A stretch of DNA of 64,000 nucleotides from Treponema sp. C6A8 (GCF_000619925.1 NZ_KK211042.1:1-64000), one strand, 5' to 3'; shown: positions 17,401-27,390, counted from the first letter of the stretch. Numbers and translations are program-made. Notes: a model not told the origin generated them from the sequence alone.

Positions 17401-18495
17401 TTACAGCTTTCTTACAGTCTGATAAAGAGAACGTCCCTTTACAGTAACATTTGATCCATTAACCTCAAGCTGTCCGAGAACCTTAACATACTGGTCGCTT
17501 TCTACATTAGGAACAACTTCAAAGCGGACAAGAACAGTTCCTTCATAGTGGCGAAGCTGCTCATCACCGATGATAAAATCGCAGGAATAAGAGCCGTCTT
17601 CATAAGTATTGGCATTTGAAACCTTTCCGCCCCAGCTTACCCAGCAGTCATCATAAAGAGAAGGATTTTCCTTTACCGAAGCAAAATCCGGAACATCCTT
17701 GATTGTATCAAAATCCGGAATTTCAAAATAAGTTGAAAGGACATGCGCCTTCTGCTTGATTGCAGCAGAAGCATTTGAATTTGAAAGACGGTTTACTTCT
17801 ATTTGAGAGGCATTGTCGCGGTGCTCGTTAAAATACTGAATTGCAGCAGTATAGGTTTTTGAAATTTCCTTGTCAGACAGAATAAACTGATAAGTCTGAC
17901 CTGATAAATCACTTTCCCTGGCATCTTTTTTCTCTTCATCAGAAAGCTCAAGGGCACCCAAATCTGCGCGGGAAGGAACGTAAGGTTTTCGCCCCGGAAA
18001 GAGCACAAAAAAGAGAGCAGATCCCAGAATGCAGGCAGCGACAGGAAGCAGGATTCCCCACACTCTGTCTGTATTCACTCCAAGCGGAGGATAAAACTGT
18101 TCGATGCGGCCGGTATCTACCCAGCGGCAGATTGTATCATAATCGCCGTGAGTGCGGACAAATTCAATTGCCTCACCGGCGGTTTTATTCTGAGGATCGT
18201 TTTCCTTGATTTCAAGATAATACTGAAGGGCGCGGTCTGTTTCACCGCGGCGAAGGAAGATTGCAGCCTGCCCCAAAAGCAGGTTTGAATCTGTCATTTT
18301 TAAGCGTCTTGCATGCTGAAAATATGATGAAGCAGCCCCGATATCACCAATGTAAAGGCAGGCAATTCCAAGCTTTAAATAGTAATCAAAATGTTCCTGA
18401 TAGGTGTCCGCCTTGTCTTCCAAAAGTTTTATTGCCGTTGAAAAACGACGGCGGCTCATATACTTCCATGCAACTGTAAGAGTATCCTGACGCAT
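17401..18495 (-). CDS. TPR-containing single-span membrane protein
   Basis: The 364-residue protein has about three TPR units at residues 5-105 (for example KLGIACLYIGDIGAASSYF and AAIFLRRGETDRALQYY). One transmembrane helix follows at about 146-166, and then a 200-residue C-terminal region of mixed alpha/beta character with no recognised family. There is no signal peptide, so the TPR part is likely cytoplasmic and the C-terminal part periplasmic. Its start is 10 nt after the preceding lipoprotein gene stop, so the two are likely co-transcribed. The function is unknown. Confidence 0.8.
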   Translation of the reverse strand: MRQDTLTVAWKYMSRRRFSTAIKLLEDKADTYQEHFDYYLKLGIACLYIGDIGAASSYFQHARRLKMTDSNLLLGQAAIFLRRGETDRALQYYLEIKENDPQNKTAGEAIEFVRTHGDYDTICRWVDTGRIEQFYPPLGVNTDRVWGILLPVAACILGSALFFVLFPGRKPYVPSRADLGALELSDEEKKDARESDLSGQTYQFILSDKEISKTYTAAIQYFNEHRDNASQIEVNRLSNSNASAAIKQKAHVLSTYFEIPDFDTIKDVPDFASVKENPSLYDDCWVSWGGKVSNANTYEDGSYSCDFIIGDEQLRHYEGTVLVRFEVVPNVESDQYVKVLGQLEVNGSNVTVKGRSLYQTVRKL

Positions 18496-18505
18496 AACTC
18501 AGATA

Positions 18506-19843
18506 TTATAAACCTAAAACCTCTAAAATTGCATCTAGTTCTGCGTTAAGTTGGAAAATTTCTGCACGATTTAAGCTTGCATCATCCTCTTCAAGGGCAA
18601 TAATGCGGTCCAAAAGGTTCTGAACATACTCCGGAGTAAGCTGATGGGCTGATAATTTACTTTCATCAAGCTTAAGACGTCTTTTTGCAGTTACAGCCTT
18701 CTTTTTCTGCTGGGCATTCATCTGAGAATCAGACTTCTCTTCTTCTTTCGGCTGAGTCTGAACCTGTGGCAGAACTCTGGACTGATTTTCCTCTCGAACT
18801 GGATAAGCTTCATCTGCCGAGTAAGATTTATGACTGTCATTTAAGACAACTTCTTCAACTTCCTCTTCTTCGTGAGGGTAAAGATATTTATCTCCATGAG
18901 GCTTGTCTGAATCGGTGGCAAAGGCCATGTAGAAAATACATTTTCCGCTTTCGTTAGGATTAAGCTTAAAAGTCGGCCATACAACTTCTACAGCCGAGTT
19001 ATTATAGGCAAAAACCGAATCAAACTGGCGGTAGCTGTACATATTAGGTATCCATTCGTTTTTATCAAAGGTAGAATAATTTCCAAGAGCAACGCATTCC
19101 GGAGCAGTACAGTCCGAACCATAGAAGAAAATCTGCATTGCAGCATTGATATTGCGGCTTACAATCCACTTTTCATTTTCCATGGTCTTATAAAGAACTT
19201 CATTCTTTACAGGAACATCTTCGCGGGTATAGAAATGATAATTGTCAGTTTCGCCAAGAATTGTATCAAGAACGGCTTTAAGTCCCAGTTCACGGCGTCT
19301 TGTGGTACGGTTTGTAACAGATGCAGTTACCTTTACCATATCAGAATGTCCCTTTTCTTCAGAAGGGAAAATCATAAATTCAACGACAACATCTGCAGTA
19401 TCAGGAACTGAATAAGTGATGCGAAGTCCCTTATCGCTCATCGAATATTCTGATTTTACATTTCCATCATTAATGAGCTTGATGATTTTATTGTTTGATT
19501 TGAGGAAGAAGGCGCTTGAAGTAAACTCGTTTGCAGATGAAAAAACAGGAATGAGTTTATCAGCCCGGTTATGAAGGGCAATATTAAAGCTTCCCACTCT
19601 TTTTTTATAGCGAAGAAGGACAATTCCCTCACTGATTGACTGGGCTTTTCCAGAAGTTTCAGACCATTTACCAGAATCCTTTTTTGAAGGCTTTTCCTCT
19701 GACTGCTGATTTTGGCTTTCGCTTTCGCCGGAAACTTCAGTTTCAGTCTTTTCTGACTCAGGAGCTTCGACATCTGTACTTTTACATGAAGCAAAAAGAG
19801 ATAATAAAAGCGCTATTCCAAATATTTTAACAAACTTCATCAT
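18506..19843 (-). CDS. Putative lipoprotein with charged low-complexity regions
   Basis: The 445-residue protein has a signal sequence ending in the lipobox FASC (C20), a Glu/Ser/Lys-rich linker (22-65), and then a soluble beta-rich domain (about 70-330). A second charged linker and a helical C-terminus (about 395-445) follow. Similar N-termini occur in spirochaete surface or periplasmic lipoproteins, but no family was recognised. The gene is 5 nt downstream of the coiled-coil TPR gene and 10 nt upstream of the next TPR gene, a likely envelope operon starting at rpe. The start could also be the second codon. Confidence 0.75.
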   Translation of the reverse strand: MMKFVKIFGIALLLSLFASCKSTDVEAPESEKTETEVSGESESQNQQSEEKPSKKDSGKWSETSGKAQSISEGIVLLRYKKRVGSFNIALHNRADKLIPVFSSANEFTSSAFFLKSNNKIIKLINDGNVKSEYSMSDKGLRITYSVPDTADVVVEFMIFPSEEKGHSDMVKVTASVTNRTTRRRELGLKAVLDTILGETDNYHFYTREDVPVKNEVLYKTMENEKWIVSRNINAAMQIFFYGSDCTAPECVALGNYSTFDKNEWIPNMYSYRQFDSVFAYNNSAVEVVWPTFKLNPNESGKCIFYMAFATDSDKPHGDKYLYPHEEEEVEEVVLNDSHKSYSADEAYPVREENQSRVLPQVQTQPKEEEKSDSQMNAQQKKKAVTAKRRLKLDESKLSAHQLTPEYVQNLLDRIIALEEDDASLNRAEIFQLNAELDAILEVLGL

Positions 19844-19848
19844 AATCC

Positions 19849-20850
19849 CTACTCTTCTTCATCAAATTCATTAATGCTAACAGCATCAACAGCGTCTGCA
19901 GCTTCATCAGGCTCAGAGATCTGGCTCTGCTCAGAAAGAAGCCTCTGAACGTCAATTGCTTTTTTACGAAGCAGACGAACCTGGTCTCGGGTTTCATTGA
20001 AAGGTTCGGCGCTTGGAACATCAACTCCGTCTTTATAGGAAACAGAATTATATGATGAGCCGGAATAAGCCTTTGAATCCTTCATCATCTGAATCTGGCC
20101 TTCAAGGTCACGAACCTGGCGCTGGAGGTTGGCATTTTCCTGCTGGGCTTCGCTAAGCTTCTGGCGGGTCTGGTCAACGGCTTCAAGATTGTACATTCTC
20201 AGCTGGCGTTCATAATCTTCCTTTGCAGAAAGATATTCTTCGCCGGTCTGTTTTAAAAGATAGAGAAGTTTTTCTTCCCGCTGGCGCTGAATGATTGAAT
20301 CAAGCTTAAACTGAGCTTCAGGCTTTTTTGCGCAGGCAGGATAATCTTCAACTACCCGCTCGTAAATAGGGCGGGCTTCGTCGTAACGGTAGCCTGCATA
20401 AAGTGATTCACCAATGTAGAACAAGGCAAGAGGATATAAATCGCTCTTTTCATTCTGGTGGCAGAAATCACTTAAAGTTATGATTGATTTATCGTATTCG
20501 TTAAGATTAAAAAGAAGCTTACCCTTGTAAAACTGAACGCGGGGGTAATAAACGGATTTTTTATAGTTTTCAAGATAGAAATCGCAGTCATCAAGGGCTG
20601 TCTTATCCTGTCCCGCATTAATTTCCGAAGAAATCAGCATGAAATAGGAATCGGCATTGCAGTTTTCAGGATAAGCAACGGCTTTTTTTAGCATAAAAAC
20701 CGCAGTCATCCAGTCACCTTCGGAATAAGCCTTGCAGCCTTCTACAAAAGCAGCAGTTCCGCTGCCGCTTGAGCTGACGGCGCAAAAAAGCGCTGAACTT
20801 GAAAATAAAGACAATCCCAAAAGTGCAATTACTGCGATTCTATTTTTCAT
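19849..20850 (-). CDS. Periplasmic TPR protein with coiled coil (BamD/CpoB-like layout)
   Basis: The 333-residue product has a signal peptide (about 1-23) and TPR-like repeats (35-185, for example YPRVQFYKGKLLFNLNEYDK and LFYIGESLYAGYRYDEA). An extended Q/E/R-rich coiled coil (about 205-265) and an acidic tail follow. TPR plus coiled coil in the periplasm recalls CpoB/YbgF or BamD-type proteins, with the order of domains reversed relative to CpoB. It starts 3 nt after the rpe stop. Confidence 0.8.
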   Translation of the reverse strand: MKNRIAVIALLGLSLFSSSALFCAVSSSGSGTAAFVEGCKAYSEGDWMTAVFMLKKAVAYPENCNADSYFMLISSEINAGQDKTALDDCDFYLENYKKSVYYPRVQFYKGKLLFNLNEYDKSIITLSDFCHQNEKSDLYPLALFYIGESLYAGYRYDEARPIYERVVEDYPACAKKPEAQFKLDSIIQRQREEKLLYLLKQTGEEYLSAKEDYERQLRMYNLEAVDQTRQKLSEAQQENANLQRQVRDLEGQIQMMKDSKAYSGSSYNSVSYKDGVDVPSAEPFNETRDQVRLLRKKAIDVQRLLSEQSQISEPDEAADAVDAVSINEFDEEE

Positions 20851-20853
20851 TCT

Positions 20854-21486
20854 TTAAGCCTTCCAATTTAGAGAGCCATTAAAAAACGAAGAGCCTGAAA
20901 CAATCACATCTGCGCCTGCGTCAATCACAGACTGAAGGGTGTCGTTATTCACTCCCCCGTCCACAGAAATCAGATAGTTATAATTGTTTTCTTCCCTTAA
21001 TTTTTTAAGCTCACTCACCTTTTTTAAACAAGATGGGATAAGTTTCTGACCGCCGTATCCCGGATTTACGGTCATCACTAATATAATATCGGCACATTCA
21101 AGGATTTCCTTTATTGAAGAAATCGGTGTAGACGGCACTATCGAAACGCCGGCTTTTTTTCCAAGCTCGTGAATCTGCTGGATAATTCTGTGGGCGTGAA
21201 CGCAGGCTTCAAGGTGGAAGGTAATCCAGTCAGCGCCAGCTTCGGCAAAGGTCTTTACCTGCTTTTCAGGATGCCAGGTCATCAGATGAACGTCAAAAGG
21301 AAGTTTTGTAAGCTTACGGATTGAGCGGACAACCGGCTGACCGTATGTAATTTCAGGAACGAAATCTCCGTCCATAACATCGATATGAACTACAGAACCA
21401 TTATTATCTTCAATCTGCTTAATTGCCCTTTCCAGGCTGCTAAAATCGGCCGAAAGCAGAGACGGCGCCAATACAGGAGTTTTCAT
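20854..21486 (-). CDS. rpe: Ribulose-phosphate 3-epimerase
   Basis: The 210-residue TIM-barrel enzyme interconverts ribulose 5-phosphate and xylulose 5-phosphate in the pentose phosphate pathway. Signature residues are visible: APSLLSADF, HIDVMDGDFVP (metal and catalytic residues), DVHLM, MTVNPGYGGQ, and VDGGVN with the catalytic aspartate. The length is normal. A TATAAA box lies only 11 nt before the ATG, so the leader is very short. Confidence 0.96.
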   Translation of the reverse strand: MKTPVLAPSLLSADFSSLERAIKQIEDNNGSVVHIDVMDGDFVPEITYGQPVVRSIRKLTKLPFDVHLMTWHPEKQVKTFAEAGADWITFHLEACVHAHRIIQQIHELGKKAGVSIVPSTPISSIKEILECADIILVMTVNPGYGGQKLIPSCLKKVSELKKLREENNYNYLISVDGGVNNDTLQSVIDAGADVIVSGSSFFNGSLNWKA

Positions 21487-21592
21487 TTACCACAGATTTT
21501 ATACTTTTTCCCTGTCTTTTTCCATATTTTACCCAAGTTTTAGAGGCTGCAGTAAAAACTGTATAAAATATCAGCTTAACAAAAAATTATCC

Positions 21593-21621
21593 TTGACACA
21601 TAATCAATTGTGCTGTATAAA
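21593..21621 (+). promoter_or_regulatory. Promoter of the TPR-greA transcription unit
   Basis: Perfect TTGACA (21593-21598), 17-nt spacer, TATAAA (21616-21621), with a start expected near 21628. It lies in the divergent gap with rpe and points to the plus strand. Confidence 0.85.
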
Positions 21622-21693
21622 CTTTATCCCCTTTTTCACTTTTTTGTAGTTGATTAAAAATTTATTCTCAGATAAAATTAAAATAATAGGATT

Positions 21694-22629
21694 ATGGAGA
21701 CAGAAACAAAAGCCGGCCTGAAGAAAGTCATTCAGCTTTTTGAAGACGGGCAGCCTGAGCAGGCACAAAAGGTTATCAGTAATCTCTTTGAAATTGATAT
21801 TGAATCAAAAGAGGTTGCCTATGCCAACAAGTGCTGTATCTTCTGGATTGATGCGATTAAGAGACTTGAGGACACAGAAGATTCATACGTTCAGAGCGAA
21901 AACATTCTTTCTGAATGGCGGGCATTTCAGAATTTCATATCCCACGAGACCTTTGTTTACGAACCGGTTTTATTTGCCGTTCAGAAGGGATTTTTTTCTA
22001 CAGCGCTTTTTCACTTTTTGAAAATAGTTGACGGAATAAAAGATTCTTTCCAGCGGGCAGACATCTACAGAAAAGCCGGCATCTGCTATAAAAAGCTTGG
22101 GGATTTTGAAAACGCTAGAAACTGTCTTACAGAGGCGAACAACACTCACCCTAACCTGGCATCGGTTCTTGCTGAACTTGCAGACTGTTATTCACTTTGC
22201 GGGGACGACAGGGTTGGAAAGGTTTTGTTCCGCGAAGCATTTTTTAAGGCGCCTGAATTCATTGAACTTGATTTTCTGGATTCGGAACTCATCAAATGTC
22301 TGATTACACAGACACGTGAAAAAGGCTTTGAAAAAAAAGAGCAGCTTTACTGGATTCCGGTTTACGGAACCTTGAACGGAGTTTTCAACGTAAAAAGGGA
22401 ACTCAATTCACAGGAAGCAGGTCAGCTTCGAAAAAACATTTATGCTATGGAAAACGAGTTTAAAGATCCTGCCTGTAATGCAAAAATACTCGTTCCAAAG
22501 ATGCTGAACAATTATTTTTGGCTGATTGACCATTATGTTCTTACAAATGAAAGTGCCGCCAAAATTAATGAAGTTCTGTTAAAAATTAAATTATTGGACT
22601 CTTCGATTTACGAAGCGTACATTAAATAG
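21694..22629 (+). CDS. Cytoplasmic TPR-like protein upstream of greA
   Basis: The 311-residue protein has no signal peptide or membrane span. TPR-like helices are seen at about 110-185, for example DIYRKAGICYKKLGDFENA and SVLAELADCYSLCGDD. The rest is helical and unassigned. It lies 110 nt upstream of the giant greA gene, in the same orientation and under the same strong promoter, so a role linked to transcription or to the TPR-like part of GreA is possible. The ribosome binding site (AGGA) is unusually close to the ATG. Confidence 0.78.
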   Translation: METETKAGLKKVIQLFEDGQPEQAQKVISNLFEIDIESKEVAYANKCCIFWIDAIKRLEDTEDSYVQSENILSEWRAFQNFISHETFVYEPVLFAVQKGFFSTALFHFLKIVDGIKDSFQRADIYRKAGICYKKLGDFENARNCLTEANNTHPNLASVLAELADCYSLCGDDRVGKVLFREAFFKAPEFIELDFLDSELIKCLITQTREKGFEKKEQLYWIPVYGTLNGVFNVKRELNSQEAGQLRKNIYAMENEFKDPACNAKILVPKMLNNYFWLIDHYVLTNESAAKINEVLLKIKLLDSSIYEAYIK

Positions 22630-22639
22630 AGGGTTTTAA

Positions 22640-22692
22640 AAGGTAAAGCTAAAAAAATGCTGCATCGCAATTTTTTTTAACGCTTTGCTATC
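22640..22692. repeat. Inverted-repeat terminator element (family B), divergent copy
   Basis: This has the same plan as the copies at 14710 and 45904: outer arms AAAGC and GCTTT around CTAAAAAAA and TTTTTTTTAACG runs, with a small inner GC hairpin. A second hairpin with an 8-bp stem (22698-22705 with 22714-22721) follows and ends 4 nt before the greA ribosome binding site. Confidence 0.55.
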
Positions 22693-22739
22693 CAACAAAG
22701 CCCGCTCTGACCGGCGGGCTTACACAAGGAGTTTTTACT

Positions 22740-25499
22740 ATGGCAGATTTAATTCAGTCAGTAGAGGACATGCTTAAAGAAGCAACTTGGACAAGAGCCG
22801 CTATCAGCAATTACAAAGAAAGCGACATTAAAGAACTGGCTAAAATTTTGGAGCAGGCAAACAATGAAAACTGCGTAGACCAGATTTATGCTATTTGTGA
22901 AGAGCAGCTCGTTCACTCAAAAGACAGCATCATTGCTCTTTATATCTGTGGTATTACAGACCTTAAAAAAGGTGTCCTTGATAACTCTAACCTAGAAACC
23001 CTTGTAGACATTTTCCTTAAAAATCACAAAGAGAGCGTTGTTGAATCATTGTGTGAAGACATCCTCAGCGATGACAGCACAAACCGCTTTGCCCTCAGAA
23101 CTCTTGCAGACTGCTATGCTGCAGATCCTGATAAAAAAGACAAGGTTTGGGAAATTTACGCTACTCTCGTAAAAGTAGATTTTGAAGAAGCAGTTCTTGC
23201 AAAAGCTTTGGGTGAACATTTTGAATCAGCTTCAAAAGAAGACCCTGCAAATGAAAAAGTTTTGATGAAGACTGCAATTGAATACTACAAAAAGGCAATT
23301 CTCCGCTTTATCAATCAGAACAACTACAACGGTGTAAAAGAAGTCTGGACAAAACTTATTGAACTTATGCCTTCTGAATTCGACTTCTTCCAGCTGCTCC
23401 GCCGCAAGATTGCTAAATCTATGGGCGAAACAAAGACTACAAACCTTATGCAGGACCTTTACGAATGGTATAAGGCAAACAAAAAATGGAAGATTGCAAT
23501 TTCTATCCTTAAGCAGAACCTTGAAGTTGACCCGAAAGACACATGGGCCCGCAATCAGATTATTGAATGTTACCGCGGTCGCTACGAAGGTCACTCACAG
23601 CTTGAAAACTATATCCGCTCTTCTAACCTTGGACAGAGCTACCGCAACGTATTCGAAGCTATCAACGACTTTGAAAAACACATTGCATTTGATAAGGGAA
23701 GCTTTGTATTCCACCGCAACTGGGGTGTTGGTAGAATCCGCAAGCTTGACGGCGATTCAATCGAAATCAACTTTGGTAAAGTAGTTGGAATCAAGAGTAT
23801 GAAGCTTTCTATGGCTGTTACAGCTCTTAAACCTCTTACAAAAGACCACATCTGGGTTCTTAAGGCTACAAAAACAAAAGAAGACCTTATCAAGATGGTT
23901 AAGGGTTACAAGGAAGACGGAAAAGAAAAGTACGGTACTGAATGGACTCTTAAAACAATCATCAAGAGCTACAACAATAACTGTGACTTCAAGCACATCA
24001 AGGCTGAACTTGTTCCCTCAATCCTTTCTACAGGCGAATGGACTTCATGGAACCAGAAAGCTAAGAAGATTCTTGAATCAAATGCAGAATTCGGCGTAGA
24101 TCCTAACGATATCAACATGTACACAGTACGTGAAAACGAAATCACACCGGAAGAAAAACTTTCTAACGAGTTCAAGGCTCAGAAAGCCTTCTTTGCCCGC
24201 GTAGATATCTTGATGAAGTTCTTCTACAACGACATTACAGACAACACAAGCGATTACTTTGCAGAAATGTACTCATACTTCACAAGTTACCTCAAGAACA
24301 TCAGCAAGGTTGACGAGCAGGTTCTTGCAGCTTACCTTGTTGTTAAGAGAATCGGTACAGAAGACAAACAGTACGCTTTCCAGACACGCGAAACATTTGC
24401 AGATCTTTACAACAAAATTGAAGATCCTCGCGTAATCTACGAAGAATTGAAAGATACAAAGAATACAAGCCTGCGCGCAGACTTTATCAGCTGCATCAGA
24501 CTTCTTCCAGACTGGCAGACACAGTACATCAGAATGTTCCCTACAGTACTGGACATGAAGATGTTGGATACTCTTATCAAAGACGGCTACACCGAAGAAG
24601 TTCAGAAATTCATCAAGGTTGCATTCGAGCAGTTCAAGGACTACCGCGAAGCAGTTCTCTTTATGTTCAAGGAATGCCAGGATAAAGAATGGTACCAGAA
24701 TGCAGGCGTAAGCTACGAAAAACAGCTTATCACTTTGATAAACATCATCCAGCTTGCAGAAAGAGAGATTTTAAACCACGTTCACTCAACAGAGAACAAA
24801 AAGATTAAGAAGACTGCTACTACCCTGCTCTTCAAAGACGACGCACTTTTCAACTTCATGTTCAGCGGCGACGAAAGCACAGTAGTTAAGATGTACACTC
24901 TTATTGATGATACACCGTTTGACGATCCTACAGCTAAATCTCAGACTCGTAACAAAATTCTGGAAAAATACCCAGACTTCAAGTTCCGTGTATCTGAAGA
25001 AAAAACTTCCGGACAGGCTAAGGGTATGATGGTTACAGCTAAGAAACTTGAAGAAAAGAAGGCTGAACTCGACAATATCCAGAACGTACTCCTTCCAGAA
25101 AACGCTAAGGACGTTGCAGAAGCACGCGCTAAGGGCGACTTGAAAGAAAACGCTGAATATAAAGCAGCCCGCGAACAGCAGCACATGCTTACTCTTAAAG
25201 TTCAGAACTTGCAGTCAGAAATTGCACGCGCTGTAATTTTCGACCCTACAACTTCTACAACTTCAGTTGTTTCATTTGCAACAGTAGTAACACTTACAAA
25301 CAGCGACTCAGGAAAAGACGAAGTATTTACAATTCTTGGACCTTGGGAATCAGATCCAGACAACAACGTTATTTCTTACATGTCTCCGTTTGGAAACGCA
25401 ATTATGGATAAGAAGGTTGGAGATACAGCAGTATTTACAATCAACGACCACAAATACAGCTACACTGTAAAGGCTATTAAAAAGGCTACAAATTACTAA
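22740..25499 (+). CDS. greA: Transcription elongation factor GreA with giant N-terminal helical extension
   Basis: The last 157 residues (about 763-919) are a complete GreA. They have the N-terminal coiled coil with the acidic tip motif GDLKENAEY, and the C-terminal FKBP-like domain containing ILGPWESDPDNN and PFGNAIM. GreA rescues backtracked RNA polymerase by stimulating transcript cleavage. The first 760 residues are helical, TPR-like in places, and have no known function. Normal GreA is about 158 residues; the long form is a known spirochaete trait. The ribosome binding site AAGGAG (22726-22731) sits 8 nt before the ATG. Confidence 0.95.
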   Translation: MADLIQSVEDMLKEATWTRAAISNYKESDIKELAKILEQANNENCVDQIYAICEEQLVHSKDSIIALYICGITDLKKGVLDNSNLETLVDIFLKNHKESVVESLCEDILSDDSTNRFALRTLADCYAADPDKKDKVWEIYATLVKVDFEEAVLAKALGEHFESASKEDPANEKVLMKTAIEYYKKAILRFINQNNYNGVKEVWTKLIELMPSEFDFFQLLRRKIAKSMGETKTTNLMQDLYEWYKANKKWKIAISILKQNLEVDPKDTWARNQIIECYRGRYEGHSQLENYIRSSNLGQSYRNVFEAINDFEKHIAFDKGSFVFHRNWGVGRIRKLDGDSIEINFGKVVGIKSMKLSMAVTALKPLTKDHIWVLKATKTKEDLIKMVKGYKEDGKEKYGTEWTLKTIIKSYNNNCDFKHIKAELVPSILSTGEWTSWNQKAKKILESNAEFGVDPNDINMYTVRENEITPEEKLSNEFKAQKAFFARVDILMKFFYNDITDNTSDYFAEMYSYFTSYLKNISKVDEQVLAAYLVVKRIGTEDKQYAFQTRETFADLYNKIEDPRVIYEELKDTKNTSLRADFISCIRLLPDWQTQYIRMFPTVLDMKMLDTLIKDGYTEEVQKFIKVAFEQFKDYREAVLFMFKECQDKEWYQNAGVSYEKQLITLINIIQLAEREILNHVHSTENKKIKKTATTLLFKDDALFNFMFSGDESTVVKMYTLIDDTPFDDPTAKSQTRNKILEKYPDFKFRVSEEKTSGQAKGMMVTAKKLEEKKAELDNIQNVLLPENAKDVAEARAKGDLKENAEYKAAREQQHMLTLKVQNLQSEIARAVIFDPTTSTTSVVSFATVVTLTNSDSGKDEVFTILGPWESDPDNNVISYMSPFGNAIMDKKVGDTAVFTINDHKYSYTVKAIKKATNY

Positions 25500-25522
25500 T
25501 TTGCCCTCTTTTTAGTTTGGTT

Positions 25523-25562
25523 ACAGGCTGTTCGGGAAACTTCCTGGGCAGCCTGTTGTTTT
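25523..25562 (+). terminator. Terminator after greA
   Basis: The stem ACAGGCTG (25523-25530) pairs with CAGCCTGT (25549-25556), with further pairing inside the loop, followed by TGTTTTAT. The T-run is modest, so readthrough into the MBL gene 24 nt later is possible. Confidence 0.65.
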
Positions 25563-25579
25563 ATATATGAGGTTATGCC

Positions 25580-26536
25580 ATGTCTGAATCTACGTCAAAA
25601 ATGATTGAACTCCTGCCGGGGGGATATTACATTCCGGGCTCAACAAACATAGGAATCATCACGGAAAAAACTTTTGCCGGAACAAATGTTTATATGGTAG
25701 ATTCCGGGACTACAGAAATTGACGCAGAATATATTCTTTCTATTCTTGATGATTTTTTTGCCAAGCAGGGAAGAAAATATAAGATTAAGGCAATCATTAA
25801 CACGCACGGGCACACAGACCACGCCGGCGGCAACCTATATCTTCAGAAAAAAACAGGCTGCCAGGTCTGGATTTCTAAGCTGGAACGCCCTTATATCGAA
25901 AACCCGGAATTACAGGCAGCAGACATCTGGGGAGGAACTCCGCCTCATGAAATTCAGACAGCCTATTTCAGACCTCAGCCTTCTAAAGTTTCAAAAATAA
26001 TCAATGAAGATGTAAAAGTTAGGCTTTCTGGCGGAAATACCATAAGTTTTATTTCCCTGCCCGGCCACAGCTTTGAGATGACAGCCCTTGTTTACACTGA
26101 TAAAGAAGGAAAAAAAGTCGTTTACGCGGGAGACGGCATTTTTACCCGTGGAGAGCTTTCTAAGCACTGGATTCCTTTTATGCTGAATCCTTTTAAGTTT
26201 ATGAAGGCGCTTGAAAAACTTTCTGAACTTGAAAATGTTGAATGGTGCGTTCCGGGACATGGGGATTGCATCCACAAAAATCTTAGTGAAACTATTGAAA
26301 TGGATTCTCTTGCCATTCTGGAAACAAAACAGCTTTTACTCAATCTGATTTCTGAAGGAAGAAAAACAAGCGGCGAACTCTTAAAAGAAGTTGCTGACTT
26401 GAATGAAATAAAATTAGGATTCGGGCAGTCCGTTTTAATCCGGAGCACGCTCAAATCCTATTTAGCCGCCATGCACGACATGGGGCTGATAAAAGTAGTT
26501 ATTGAAAATAATACTTTTTACTGGTGCAAAGCCTAG
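25580..26536 (+). CDS. Metallo-beta-lactamase-fold hydrolase
   Basis: The 318-residue protein carries the zinc motif HGHTDH (H76, H78, D80, H81) plus the later metal ligands in LPGHSFE, AGDGIF and VPGHGD. The fold covers about residues 10-235, and a helical C-terminal domain of about 80 residues may be a winged helix. The family includes glyoxalase II-like and many uncharacterised hydrolases, so the substrate is unknown. The stop overlaps the stop of deoC on the other strand by 4 nt. Confidence 0.9.
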   Translation: MSESTSKMIELLPGGYYIPGSTNIGIITEKTFAGTNVYMVDSGTTEIDAEYILSILDDFFAKQGRKYKIKAIINTHGHTDHAGGNLYLQKKTGCQVWISKLERPYIENPELQAADIWGGTPPHEIQTAYFRPQPSKVSKIINEDVKVRLSGGNTISFISLPGHSFEMTALVYTDKEGKKVVYAGDGIFTRGELSKHWIPFMLNPFKFMKALEKLSELENVEWCVPGHGDCIHKNLSETIEMDSLAILETKQLLLNLISEGRKTSGELLKEVADLNEIKLGFGQSVLIRSTLKSYLAAMHDMGLIKVVIENNTFYWCKA

Positions 26537-27246
26537 TCTTCAAAAGCCTTTACGATTGCAGCGCCACTTGAAGTTCCAATGCGGCTTGCACCGGCTTTAA
26601 TCATTTCCTGAGCAGCTTCTGCAGTTCTAACTCCGCCTGAAGCCTTAACACCCATATCATTTCCAACTGTCTTACGCATAAGCGCAATGTGGGCAGCTGT
26701 AGCGCCGTTTGGAAGAAGTTTTCCTTCCTTGTCTTTAATGATTGCAAAACCTGTAGAAGTTTTTACAAAATCAGCGCCGGCTTTTTTAGCACACTGACAG
26801 CAGCTTACGATAGCTTCATCGCTGAGATAGCAGGTTTCAAGAATTACCTTTACGCAGATATCCTTGCCAAGTTTTTTGCCTTCATCTTTTGATGCATCAA
26901 CAACAGCAGCAATGTCCTTGCCTACTTCTGTAAAGCGGCCGTCTTTTGCAGCTCCAACATTAATTACCATATCAACTTCATCAGCACCGTCCTGAATGCA
27001 GGTTCTTGCTTCAAAAGCCTTAACACAAGAAGGAGTTGCTCCCAAAGGAAAGCCAACAACAGTACAAACTTTTACAGAAGAATTCTTAAGAAGTTCAGCC
27101 GAAAGTTTTACATAACTTGGGTTTACACAAACAGAGGCAAATTTATAATCTGCCGCTTCCTTACAAAGTTTTTCAATTTCTGAAACTCCAGCCTGAGGAG
27201 CCAGAAGTGTGTGGTCTATATAAGACGCAATTTCTTGTTTAGTCAT
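26533..27246 (-). CDS. deoC: Deoxyribose-phosphate aldolase
   Basis: The 237-residue class I aldolase cleaves deoxyribose 5-phosphate to acetaldehyde and glyceraldehyde 3-phosphate in nucleoside salvage. Visible catalytic residues are D91 (ADEVDMV), the Schiff-base lysine K162 (VKTSTGF) and K201 (GVKASGG). The length is normal. No Shine-Dalgarno sequence precedes the ATG; instead a consensus promoter ends 6 nt upstream, so the transcript is probably leaderless. Confidence 0.96.
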   Translation of the reverse strand: MTKQEIASYIDHTLLAPQAGVSEIEKLCKEAADYKFASVCVNPSYVKLSAELLKNSSVKVCTVVGFPLGATPSCVKAFEARTCIQDGADEVDMVINVGAAKDGRFTEVGKDIAAVVDASKDEGKKLGKDICVKVILETCYLSDEAIVSCCQCAKKAGADFVKTSTGFAIIKDKEGKLLPNGATAAHIALMRKTVGNDMGVKASGGVRTAEAAQEMIKAGASRIGTSSGAAIVKAFED

Positions 27247-27252
27247 ACTTTA

Positions 27253-27280
27253 ATTATATAGGAACGCAATACCTTGTCAA
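27253..27280 (-). promoter_or_regulatory. Consensus promoter of deoC, leaderless layout
   Basis: On the minus strand: perfect TTGACA (27275-27280), 16-nt spacer, perfect TATAAT (27253-27258). The ATG of deoC begins 7 nt after the -10 box, where transcription should start. Confidence 0.85.
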
Positions 27281-27314
27281 TTTCAAGTTTTATCCCAAGT
27301 AGATAATAAAACAG

Positions 27315-27343
27315 TTGCCGAAATAAAATTCATATTGTATATT
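27315..27343 (+). promoter_or_regulatory. Promoter of the ferredoxin gene
   Basis: TTGCCG (27315-27320), 17-nt spacer, TATATT (27338-27343), start expected near 27350. It diverges from the deoC promoter. An alternative TTGACT at 27353 has no good -10 partner before the ribosome binding site. Confidence 0.55.
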
Positions 27344-27390
27344 TATTAAAAATTGACTGGCAAAATTTTCAATTTTTATAGGAGCAAAAT

